DNA of 64,000 bases from JBHGXV01 sp041920505 (GTDB lineage: Bacteria > Bacillota > Bacilli > Brevibacillales > Brevibacillaceae): positions 1 to 64,000 of the forward strand of contig JBHGXV010000039.1 in the NCBI GenBank assembly GCA_041920505.1. Reading direction: 5' to 3'. This document shows, one piece after another, positions 57,894 through 64,000 of the stretch. How positions within the stretch are numbered: position 1 is the stretch's first letter; every line of letters begins with the position of its first letter. The notes under the pieces were generated by a model. That model searched no databases. It was not told the DNA's origin and saw only the letters and a list, made by a program, of their open reading frames with translations. Made by a program: the position numbers and the translations under genes.

Positions 57894-58799
57894 ATGCCGG
57901 TCACCACAAAGGAATACGTCATCACGGTCGAGGGAAGAGAGCTGACCATCACAAACCCCGACAAACCGCTCTGGCCGGAGGCCGGGGTGACGAAATCGGT
58001 CTACCTGTCGTACCTCTTGGAGGTGGCACCGTACATGCTCCCTCACACGCGCAACCGGCTGCTCACCGTGATCCGCTATCCGCACGGCATCCACGACAAG
58101 CACTTCTACCAGAAAAATCTGCCCGCATACGCGCCGGACTGGATTGCCACCGCTGTCTGGGAAAACACCCGTTACCCGCTCGCAAACGATGTTCCCACCC
58201 TGATCTGGATGGCCAATCAGGCGGCCTTGGAGTGGCACGTCTCGTTCCATGCAGCCGGTGACGAAACGCCGACGGAACTGGTGTTCGACCTCGATCCGTC
58301 CACGCCGTCATTTGACCCGGTGATCGAAACCGCCCTCAGGCTCAAGGAGGTGCTGGATTCACTGCAACTCCCCTCGTATGTAAAAACGTCCGGCGCCAGC
58401 GGGCTGCAAGTGTACGTTCCCATCGAACGCCGCTACCGGTTTGAACAGACGCGCCAGGTCGGCCAGTTTGTCGCCACCTATCTGGCGAAAACCTATCCAG
58501 AGGCCGTCACGGTCGAACGGCTGGTGAAAAAACGCGGCACCAAACTGTACGTCGACTACCTCCAGCACTGGCGGGGAAAAAGCCTGGCCGCGCCGTACAC
58601 ACCGCGGGCGAAGCCGGAAGCGACCGTCTCCACTCCGCTCCGCTGGGAAGAAGTGCCCCACATTCATCCGACGCAATTTACCATTCACACCGTTTTGGCC
58701 CGGCTGAAGGAGCAGGGCGACCTGTTCGCTCCCCTGCTCGATCCCGCGCGGCGCGTCTCACTCGATCCGATCCTTGCCTTCCTGCAAAGGCGTTCGTAA
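57894..58799 (+). CDS. LigD polymerase module (PolDom, primase-type)
   Basis: A 301-residue archaeo-eukaryotic primase-type polymerase that fills gaps at ends during end joining, preferring ribonucleotides. The start LTITNPDKPLWPEAGVTKSVYLSYL, the catalytic Asp pair FDLDPS and the substrate loop KTSGASGLQVYVP are typical of LigD PolDom. It is a free-standing protein, divergent from the ligase gene with about 260 bases between them; that gap holds no gene. AGGGGGAAAG precedes the ATG. Confidence 0.93.
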   Translation: MPVTTKEYVITVEGRELTITNPDKPLWPEAGVTKSVYLSYLLEVAPYMLPHTRNRLLTVIRYPHGIHDKHFYQKNLPAYAPDWIATAVWENTRYPLANDVPTLIWMANQAALEWHVSFHAAGDETPTELVFDLDPSTPSFDPVIETALRLKEVLDSLQLPSYVKTSGASGLQVYVPIERRYRFEQTRQVGQFVATYLAKTYPEAVTVERLVKKRGTKLYVDYLQHWRGKSLAAPYTPRAKPEATVSTPLRWEEVPHIHPTQFTIHTVLARLKEQGDLFAPLLDPARRVSLDPILAFLQRRS

Positions 58800-58840
58800 A
58801 TAGCGACAGAGCGCGCCAATCAGCGCTCTGTCCACACAGG

Positions 58841-58973
58841 TCACCAATATTTGTGCCAATCGGAGTAGTCGATCAACAACTGAATCACGCTCTGAATCAT
58901 CTCCAGCGATTGAAAGAGGAACAACGGCAAGGCGACGAAGTACAACAGGGACTCTCAGCCAGCGCTCCATCAT
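58841..58973 (-). pseudogene. Frameshifted small membrane protein (about 43 residues if repaired)
   Basis: ATG 58973 (or 58970) follows the strong site AGAGGAGAC and encodes MMERWLRV; then the frame must shift by one base at a CCC run near 58951 to continue as LLYFVALPLFLFQSLEM.. to ..DYSDWHKYW before a TGA at 58841. The repaired product would be a coherent one-helix membrane protein with an amphipathic C-terminus. Without the shift the reading becomes Arg-rich and unlike a real protein. Family unknown. Confidence 0.5.
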
Positions 58974-59093
58974 GCGGCAACGTCTCCTCTTCTATGTCCT
59001 CTGTTCCATGCTATTCATTTACATAGATGTCCTATAGGAATAGAAAAATTTCCCATACAACACTCCCGTTTTTAGGTATTTGCACGTGACGTG

Positions 59094-59102
59094 TGCTATA
59101 CT
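59094..59102 (+). promoter_or_regulatory. Extended -10 promoter of lgt
   Basis: TGCTATACT matches the extended -10 form TGnTATAAT; no good -35 box is present. It lies about 35 bases before the lgt start. Confidence 0.5.
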
Positions 59103-59137
59103 AATCGGCAGGAAATGTTCATTAGGAGGAGACCGCT

Positions 59138-59956
59138 TTGATTGACCCGATTGCTTTTACCATCGGCTTTAAAGATTACATCCTGTTGCAGGTACACTGG
59201 TACGGGATCATCATGGGAACCGCGTTTTTTGTCGGTACCTATCTCGCCCGCTACAACGCGCAACGGGCCGGAATCGATCCCGACCACGTGCTCAACATGG
59301 TGGTGTGGATTATCCCGGCCGCGATCATTTGCGCCCGCACTTACTATGTCATCTTTGAATGGGAGCACTACCGGAACAACCTGATCGACGTTTTCGCCGT
59401 CTGGAAAGGCGGATTGGCCATCCACGGCGGCCTGATCGGCGGCGTGCTGGCCGGAACCCTGTACGTCCGCAAGCACGGACTGCCGTTTCTGCTTATGGGC
59501 GACGTGCTCATGCCAAGCGTGATTCTCGGCCAGGCGATCGGCCGCTGGGGCAACTTCATCAACCAGGAAGCGCATGGCGGACCGGTGTCGGCCGCGTTCA
59601 TGTCCCATTTCCCGGCGTTTATCCGCGACCAGATGTTCATCAACGGACAGTATTACCATCCGACGTTCTTGTACGAATCGCTGTGGAACCTTTTGGTCTT
59701 CGCCGTCTTGCTCACCATGTTGTACCGCTTCAAGCGCTTTGACGGGCAAGTGTTGTTCAGCTACATGATCCTCTACTCGATCGGCCGCTTCTTTATCGAA
59801 GGCATGCGCACCGACAGCCTGATGCTGGGGCCGCTGCGGGTGGCGCAACTGGTCAGCCTGACGATGATGCTGGTGGGCGCGGCGCTGATGATTGCCGTCG
59901 GCCGCAAAGAACACCGCAGCAAGATCAAAAGCAACCTGCTGGAAAACAACAAGTGA
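59138..59956 (+). CDS. lgt: Prolipoprotein diacylglyceryl transferase
   Basis: A 272-residue membrane enzyme that adds diacylglycerol to the lipobox Cys of prolipoproteins. The signature GRWGNFINQEAHGG holds the essential Arg and Asn region, HGGLIGG is the other conserved loop, and seven hydrophobic segments are visible. It starts at TTG 59138, nine bases after AGGAGGAG. Two lipoproteins in this window (the efflux adaptor and the binding protein) would be its substrates. Confidence 0.95.
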   Translation: MIDPIAFTIGFKDYILLQVHWYGIIMGTAFFVGTYLARYNAQRAGIDPDHVLNMVVWIIPAAIICARTYYVIFEWEHYRNNLIDVFAVWKGGLAIHGGLIGGVLAGTLYVRKHGLPFLLMGDVLMPSVILGQAIGRWGNFINQEAHGGPVSAAFMSHFPAFIRDQMFINGQYYHPTFLYESLWNLLVFAVLLTMLYRFKRFDGQVLFSYMILYSIGRFFIEGMRTDSLMLGPLRVAQLVSLTMMLVGAALMIAVGRKEHRSKIKSNLLENNK

Positions 59957-59972
59957 CGTGATGTCCATAGAC

Positions 59973-60014
59973 AAAAACATGCCGCTCTCGCCAATGAGAG
60001 CGGCATGTTGTGTT
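59973..60014. terminator. Bidirectional hairpin terminator after lgt
   Basis: ACATGCCGCTCTC and GAGAGCGGCATGT form a perfect 13-base stem (about 59977-60008) with a run of A residues on the left. On the minus strand the tail is TTTTTG; on the plus strand the tail TTGTGTTTG is weaker. Confidence 0.75.
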
Positions 60015-60082
60015 TGTCTGAACGTGCAAAATCCGGGAAAAACTGAATGATAACACCGATTCACCGAAAAGGAGGGATGGTC

Positions 60083-60313
60083 ATGCCTGATGACCTGTTG
60101 GATGAATACCTGGATCGGCCGGTCGTCGTCCGCTTCACCCCGGCGGCGTCGCCGAACGGGAAAACGGAAGGCGTCCTGCGCGATTACAGTCCGGCCGGTC
60201 TGTTGCTGGAACAGGAAGACGACACACTGGTCTTCATCCCGTACGCCGCGATCCGGATGGTGGAGATGAAGCCAAGACCCTCGTTCTGGCAACGATTGAC
60301 CGGCATCTCCTGA
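60083..60313 (+). CDS. Small uncharacterised protein, probable beta-barrel (Sm-like)
   Basis: A 76-residue soluble protein with alternating beta-strand pattern: RPVVVRFTPAAS, GVLRDYSPAGLLLEQEDD, TLVFIPYAAIRMVEM. This resembles small SH3- or Sm-like barrels. ATG 60083 follows AAAGGAGGGATGG. It lies alone between lgt and a convergent small membrane gene. Function unknown. Confidence 0.7.
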   Translation: MPDDLLDEYLDRPVVVRFTPAASPNGKTEGVLRDYSPAGLLLEQEDDTLVFIPYAAIRMVEMKPRPSFWQRLTGIS

Positions 60314-60320
60314 CCAGGGG

Positions 60321-60551
60321 TCAGCGGCGGGAAAACAGGTACCCGACCATAGCGGCAAGCGCGCCGATCACCACCAAGAGATAACTGGTGTAGGTGGCCA
60401 CATTGGCGTACGTTTCATCCCAGGCGATAAAGCCGTAGGCGTCAGCCAGCCACAGCGCGATGCCGAGGAAAAGCGCGAACCATCCGCCGTAAAACAGCCA
60501 TTGCCCGATATAGCGGGTGCGAACATTGCCTGGCGTGTTGGGGTCCATCAT
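60321..60551 (-). CDS. Small two-helix membrane protein
   Basis: A 76-residue protein with two transmembrane segments (GQWLFYGGWFALFLGIALWLA and YTSYLLVVIGALAAMVGYLF) and a basic tail FSRR. ATG 60551 (or the adjacent ATG at 60548) follows TGGGAGGTAT. It is 75 bases downstream of the phosphate permease gene on the same strand and could be co-transcribed with it. Family unknown to me. Confidence 0.65.
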   Translation of the reverse strand: MMDPNTPGNVRTRYIGQWLFYGGWFALFLGIALWLADAYGFIAWDETYANVATYTSYLLVVIGALAAMVGYLFSRR

Positions 60552-60626
60552 TGGCGATACCTCCCATCTGCTGGGAATAGTATGGCCAATCCGCCTCTTT
60601 TCCATGCGGCGTTTTCCGTTTCCGGC

Positions 60627-61646
60627 TTACAGGAAGACGTCGTAGACGGCGTAACAGGCGGCGGCAAGCAACGCGGTCACCGGCAACGTGATGATCCAGG
60701 TAATGACGATCCGGCCGGCCACACCCCACTTCACGGCGGAGAACCGTTGCGAAGCGCCGACCCCCATGATCGCCGAAGAGATCACGTGAGTGGTGCTGAC
60801 CGGAAGTGCCAACGCTGTAAATGTGGTAATGACGATCGACGAGGTCAAGTCAGCGGAGAATCCGCTGATCGGCTTGATTTTCATGATCTTGCCGCCGACG
60901 GTCTTGATAATCCGCCAACCGCCGACCGACGTGCCCAGAGCCATCGCCAGCGCGGCAGACAATTTGACCCATGTGGGAACCACGATTTCGCCGTTTGCCG
61001 GCGTAATAAAGTTCCCGGCGATCAGCGCAAACGTGATGATCCCCATCGTCTTCTGCGCGTCGTTGGCGCCGTGGCTAAAGGACTGCCAGGAGGCGGACAG
61101 CACCTGCAACATGCGGAAACTGCGGTTGGTTCGATGATACGACGTGTTGGCTACGAGCATCGATATGAGTTTGATGATCACAAAACCGACGGCAAAGGCA
61201 ACGATCGGGGAAATGATCAGGGCCTGGATAATGCTGACAAAACCGCCCAGATTGATGGCACTAAAGCCGGCCGCCCCCACTACCGCGCCGCTGACACCGC
61301 CGATCAGGGCGTGCGAGGACGAGCTGGGGATGCCGAACCACCAGGTGATCAGGTTCCACAAAATCGCCGCCGTCAGAGCGGCCAACACGATTAACAGCCC
61401 GTTTTGCAGTTTGAACGGATCGGCGATTTTTCCCCCGATGGTTTTGGCGACGCCTGTGTACGTCAAGGCGCCGATGAGGTTGAAAACGCTTGCCAGGAGG
61501 ATCGCCGAACGCGGACTGAGCGCCCGTGTCGAGACCGAAGTGGCAATCGCGTTGGCCGTGTCGTGAAAACCGTTGATAAAGTCGAAACTGAGCGCCATCA
61601 ACACGACCAGTATTAAAATAATGATGTCCGGTGTCAGATTAGGCAT
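60627..61646 (-). CDS. pit: PiT-family inorganic phosphate transporter
   Basis: A 339-residue permease with the duplicated PiT signatures: FDFINGFHDTANAIATSVSTRAL in the N-half and SFSHGANDAQKTMGIITFAL in the C-half. It takes up metal-phosphate with protons or sodium. It overlaps the DUF47 gene by eight bases and is thus translationally coupled. PhoP-box-like repeats upstream of the pair suggest regulation by phosphate starvation. Confidence 0.95.
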   Translation of the reverse strand: MPNLTPDIIILILVVLMALSFDFINGFHDTANAIATSVSTRALSPRSAILLASVFNLIGALTYTGVAKTIGGKIADPFKLQNGLLIVLAALTAAILWNLITWWFGIPSSSSHALIGGVSGAVVGAAGFSAINLGGFVSIIQALIISPIVAFAVGFVIIKLISMLVANTSYHRTNRSFRMLQVLSASWQSFSHGANDAQKTMGIITFALIAGNFITPANGEIVVPTWVKLSAALAMALGTSVGGWRIIKTVGGKIMKIKPISGFSADLTSSIVITTFTALALPVSTTHVISSAIMGVGASQRFSAVKWGVAGRIVITWIITLPVTALLAAACYAVYDVFL

Positions 61647-62256
61647 TTTTCAGCACAATCCCTTCCACCAGATTGCTGACGTCTTCGGTAAAGTCGGCAC
61701 AGTCCTCCAACTTGTCATAAATCTCTTTCAGCTTGATCGCCTCGATCGGATCGGCGTTCGGGGCGTTCAGCAGTTCGCCCACCAGTTTGCGGTAGTTGGC
61801 GTCCGACTCCCGCTCCAGTTCCTTGATCTCGCGTGCGATCGAAGACACCACTTGATGATCCAGCTTGCGCAAGGTGCGAATCAATTCGATCAGCTTGGCG
61901 GTGCACTGCACCAGGATGTTCGCCTGGGTGAGCATCCGCGGATCGGGCTGTTTCACCTGGTAGAGGTACATGCGGTCGGCGACGCCGTCTATATAATCGA
62001 TGACAGAATCCAGCGTGTGGGCCAACGCGTGAATGTCTTCGCGTTCCAACGGAGTGATAAAGGTGGAGTTGAGCTGGTTCATGATTTTCCGGACGATTTC
62101 GTCCCCTTCTTTTTCAACTCCCTTGATTTCCTTTACTTTTGCTTCGACGTCTTGGTAGCTGCCCAGCATCTCGAAGAACAAGTGCGTTCCCTTGTGAACA
62201 TTGGTCACTTGTTGTTCAAACAGATCGAAAAAGATCGTGTTTTTGGACTTAAACAT
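61639..62256 (-). CDS. DUF47/PhoU-like accessory protein of the PiT transporter (YkaA-like)
   Basis: A 205-residue, all-helical protein of the DUF47 family, related to PhoU. FFDLFEQQVTNVHKGTHLFFEML, EGDEIVRKIMNQLNSTFITPLEREDIHALAHTLDSVIDYIDG are typical. Such proteins are encoded with PiT permeases and are thought to regulate them. ATG 62256 is chosen although GGAG lies rather far upstream; a GTG at 62271 overlaps the ribosome binding site and is less likely. Confidence 0.92.
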   Translation of the reverse strand: MFKSKNTIFFDLFEQQVTNVHKGTHLFFEMLGSYQDVEAKVKEIKGVEKEGDEIVRKIMNQLNSTFITPLEREDIHALAHTLDSVIDYIDGVADRMYLYQVKQPDPRMLTQANILVQCTAKLIELIRTLRKLDHQVVSSIAREIKELERESDANYRKLVGELLNAPNADPIEAIKLKEIYDKLEDCADFTEDVSNLVEGIVLKNA

Positions 62257-62297
62257 GGAAGTAGTCGTCACTCCTTTTGGATAATCACACCCCTACG

Positions 62298-62326
62298 ATT
62301 ATAGCGGACCCCTTTGTAAACGTAAA
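62298..62326 (-). promoter_or_regulatory. SigA promoter of the DUF47-pit operon
   Basis: TTTACG (62321-62326) and TATAAT (62298-62303) on the minus strand are 17 bases apart. Confidence 0.7.
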
Positions 62327-62345
62327 TTTTTTTCCACGCGTTTTG

Positions 62346-62384
62346 TGTTAAGAATTTGTAAAGATATCGCGAACTTCTTGTAAA
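62346..62384 (-). promoter_or_regulatory. PhoP-box-like direct repeats upstream of pit
   Basis: On the minus strand the hexamers TTTACA (62379-62384), TTCGCG (62368-62373), TTTACA (62357-62362) and TTAACA (62346-62351) are spaced exactly 11 bases apart. PhoP of Bacillus binds TT(A/T/C)ACA-type hexamers with about five-base spacers. Three of four repeats match well. They lie upstream of the -35 box, the position for activation. Confidence 0.6.
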
Positions 62385-62401
62385 GCAGAGAGGCCGAAAA
62401 A

Positions 62402-62428
62402 CAAAAAACCAGGTTGTTCCCTGGTTAT
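62402..62428 (-). terminator. Hairpin terminator after the GGDEF gene
   Basis: AACCAGG (62407-62413) pairs with CCTGGTT (62420-62426), followed on the minus strand by TTTTGTTTTT. An outer repeat AGGCCGA/TCGGCCT extends the structure. Confidence 0.7.
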
Positions 62429-62449
62429 GTCGGCCTATTCCCATCGGAC

Positions 62450-63100
62450 CTACCCGCTGATCGGTCCTGACAGCATGCAATCCCGCTTCTTTTTGGCTTC
62501 ATACATCAGTTTGTCGGCGTAGGCAACCAACGCGGTTGCATCGTCAGCGTGAACCGGAAACGTAGCCACCCCGATACTGACGGTGACGCCGGGCAATTCC
62601 TTTCGCACGTTAACCTGAATGCGCTTGCCCACGACCAGCCCCTGCGCCGTGTCGGTGTGCGGCAACAAGACGACAAACTCCTCGCCGCCCCAGCGGCCGA
62701 CCTCGTCCTGATCTCGCACCGTCTGGCGCAAAAGCCGGGCCAACCGGGACAACAGCTTGTCGCCCGCCAGATGGCCGTGCCGGTCGTTGTACTGTTTGAA
62801 ATTGTCCAGGTCGATAAACATCAGCGTCACTTTGTATTGATAGCGCCTGGCCCGCTCTACCTCCCGCTGGAGCAGTTCCAGGAACCGCCGGTTGACCAAC
62901 AAGCCGGTCAGCGAGTCGTGGTAAGCCTGTTCGCGCATTTGTTCATACCGGTAGCCAAGCCAATAACCGATTCCCCCCTGAAGCAGTGTCATCAGGATCG
63001 TCGGCAGGAGACGGGTGCCCGTCGATGCGATCCAAAACAATCCGCACCAGACCGCCGTCAGCGCGATTCCCCCTCCCAACCCTATCCATCTGTATGACAT
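62450..63100 (-). CDS. GGDEF-domain diguanylate cyclase
   Basis: A 216-residue protein with two N-terminal membrane helices (about 8-45) and a GGDEF domain. The active loop is GGEEF in EVGRWGGEEFVVLLPH, and the feedback I-site RxxD is present as RDQD five residues before it. HDSLTGLLVNRRFLELL and FIDLDNFKQYND complete the catalytic core, so it should make cyclic di-GMP. No sensor domain besides the membrane part is visible. ATG 63100 follows a GGGGGGG-GAAGAG site. Confidence 0.93.
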   Translation of the reverse strand: MSYRWIGLGGGIALTAVWCGLFWIASTGTRLLPTILMTLLQGGIGYWLGYRYEQMREQAYHDSLTGLLVNRRFLELLQREVERARRYQYKVTLMFIDLDNFKQYNDRHGHLAGDKLLSRLARLLRQTVRDQDEVGRWGGEEFVVLLPHTDTAQGLVVGKRIQVNVRKELPGVTVSIGVATFPVHADDATALVAYADKLMYEAKKKRDCMLSGPISG

Positions 63101-63250
63101 CTCTTCGCCCCCCCGGCAGCTACCCAATGGATTTGACTGAAGCTTCTGACGCAAACGCGTACTTTTTGTTCACTACAGAATTATTGTACGTAGACAATCA
63201 CAGGCAAATCAAGTGAAAACTACTTGAATTTCCCTGATTTCTCGCGGGAA

Positions 63251-63642
63251 TTACTTCCAGACGGTCATGCGCCGCCAAAGATTGCTGGTATACAATTCCA
63301 ACTGTGTCCCGTCCTGATCGAGAAAATTGACCGCTCTGCCCAGTCCGCGTTCGACGGGCCCCCTGACGATCGTCACCCCCGCGTCGCGCAGCAGGCGGAC
63401 GGCTTCATCAAAATCGGCCTCATCAATGGAAAATGCAACGTGATCCACGCCGCACACATCCTCCGGCTGCTTGCCCGCTTCCTTTTTTTCGATCAGGCAG
63501 ACCCAGGCGTCGCCCACTCCAGATAGGCGTCGCTTCTGCCGAGGTGGACTAGCTTCATTCCCAGCGTATCCCGGTAAAACCGCAGGGCCGTCTGCAGATC
63601 GGACACGCGGATCGTCACGTGGTTAAAACCCGTCACACGCAT
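63251..63642 (-). pseudogene. VOC-family (glyoxalase/FosB-like) gene with a one-base frameshift
   Basis: ATG 63642, after GGAG at good spacing, opens MRVTGFNHVTIRVSDLQTAL..YLEW; the frame then breaks at a GGG run near 63517 and must gain one G to continue as GDAWVCLIEKKE.. to ..NLWRRMTVWK, ending at 63251. Joined, it is a complete VOC protein of about 130 residues with metal ligands His8 (FNHV), His (GVDHVAF) and Glu (QLELYTSN). It resembles FosB-type thiol transferases and glyoxalases; which one is not clear. The lesion could be real or a sequence error. Confidence 0.7.
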
Positions 63643-63847
63643 ATCTCTATGCTCCTTTTCCTTTCTCCTTTTTCCCTATTCATTCCATACACAATGTATT
63701 CCATACACACTCCTTCCGTCAATTGCGCAAGCGAAGCGAAGTTTCAAAAAAGCCATCACGAACTTTCCCCTTCTCACGGCCCTCCCCCTGCTGTATACTT
63801 GAAAAATAATTCTTATCAAAAAATTTTTTAAATTCGGAGGGAAGAAC

Positions 63848-64000
63848 ATGGCGTGGGGAGCCTGCCTTTGGCACCGGTATGATCGGACAATCTGGATTCG
63901 TGTCGTGGGGACGATCCTGACGAAGTTTTCCGAATTCATGATTCGCCCCTTTCTGGCGATTTACCTCTACAACAGACTGGACGACAACCTGTTGTTGACC
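63848..64000 (+). CDS. MFS transporter, N-terminal part (runs off the window)
   Basis: The first 51 residues of a membrane transporter: a basic N-terminus (LWHRYDRTIWIRVVG) followed by TILTKFSEFMIRPFLAIYLYNRL, as in drug-efflux-type MFS proteins. CGGAGGGAAG precedes the ATG. A TATACT -10-like box preceded by TG lies at about 63795, and an AT-rich dyad follows it. The rest of the gene is beyond the window. Confidence 0.65.
   Translation, partial: MAWGACLWHRYDRTIWIRVVGTILTKFSEFMIRPFLAIYLYNRLDDNLLLT

Noticed and set aside
63790..63845. Fur box in the AT-rich dyad before the last transporter
   Set aside because: Only one half (TTATCA) matches well; the other half and spacing deviate from the Fur consensus.
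1..64000. CRISPR arrays, tRNA or rRNA genes, prophage
   Set aside because: No regularly spaced repeats, no tRNA cloverleaf with intact T-arm motif and no rRNA sequence were seen; no phage structural genes are present.

Overview
The window looks like a chromosomal segment of a spore-forming, Gram-positive member of the Bacillales. It has moderately high G+C content and resembles Brevibacillus, Paenibacillus or Alicyclobacillaceae-type genomes; the exact genus cannot be read from the sequence. The evidence is the conserved block fapR-plsX-fabHDG-acpP-fabF-rnc-smc-ftsY-ylxM-ffh-rpsP-khpA-ylqD-rimM-trmD-rplS-lepB-rbgA-rnhB-ylqG-ylqH-yraN in its usual Bacillales order, a CotB-like spore coat protein, YlbJ, YlbK, YlbL, and class Ib ribonucleotide reductase. 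Most genes lie on the minus strand.

Region 1-4.6 kb is an AT-richer drug-efflux cassette (two HlyD-type adaptors, a DHA2 major-facilitator pump, a winged-helix regulator), cut off at the left by what looks like the end of an IS21-type element. Region 4.7-8.5 kb is nrdI-nrdE-nrdF behind a consensus promoter, two NrdR-like boxes and a cobalamin riboswitch. Region 8.5-17.2 kb is a single eight-gene operon that automatic annotation would call histidine utilisation plus osmoprotectant uptake. The HAL-like lyase lacks the MIO-forming Ala-Ser-Gly triad, the urocanase-like enzyme has lost the conserved Cys, a DUF917 (S-methyl-thiohydantoin desulfurase family) protein is present, and the transporter is of the quaternary-amine OpuC type. 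My best reading is uptake and catabolism of ergothioneine or a close relative, under an IclR regulator. Region 17.3-24.5 kb holds a YhfP-like reductase, a WG-repeat protein, an MHS-family transporter behind an attenuator-like leader, comM and a cotB-like gene.

Region 24.7-49.4 kb is the house-keeping block for lipid synthesis, ribosome maturation, protein targeting and chromosome condensation. A two-gene AAA ATPase plus PIN-nuclease module is inserted between ftsY and ylxM and is a good candidate defence or toxin unit. FapR, L19, ffh and L32 control regions can be seen. Region 49.5-55.1 kb carries tmcAL, ylbL, ylbK, ylbJ, coaD and rsmD. Region 55.1-58.8 kb is a non-homologous end-joining island: a structured RNA with terminator, a 47-residue small protein, ku, and ligD split into separate ligase and polymerase genes. 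Region 59-64 kb has lgt, two small proteins, a PiT phosphate transporter with its DUF47 partner behind PhoP-box-like repeats, a GGDEF protein, a frameshifted VOC-family gene and the start of an MFS transporter that runs off the window.

Two genes (near 58.9 and 63.5 kb) carry single-base frameshifts in short homopolymers, so some frame disruptions may be sequence errors. All functional calls rest on reading the sequence and recalled family knowledge; no database search was run.
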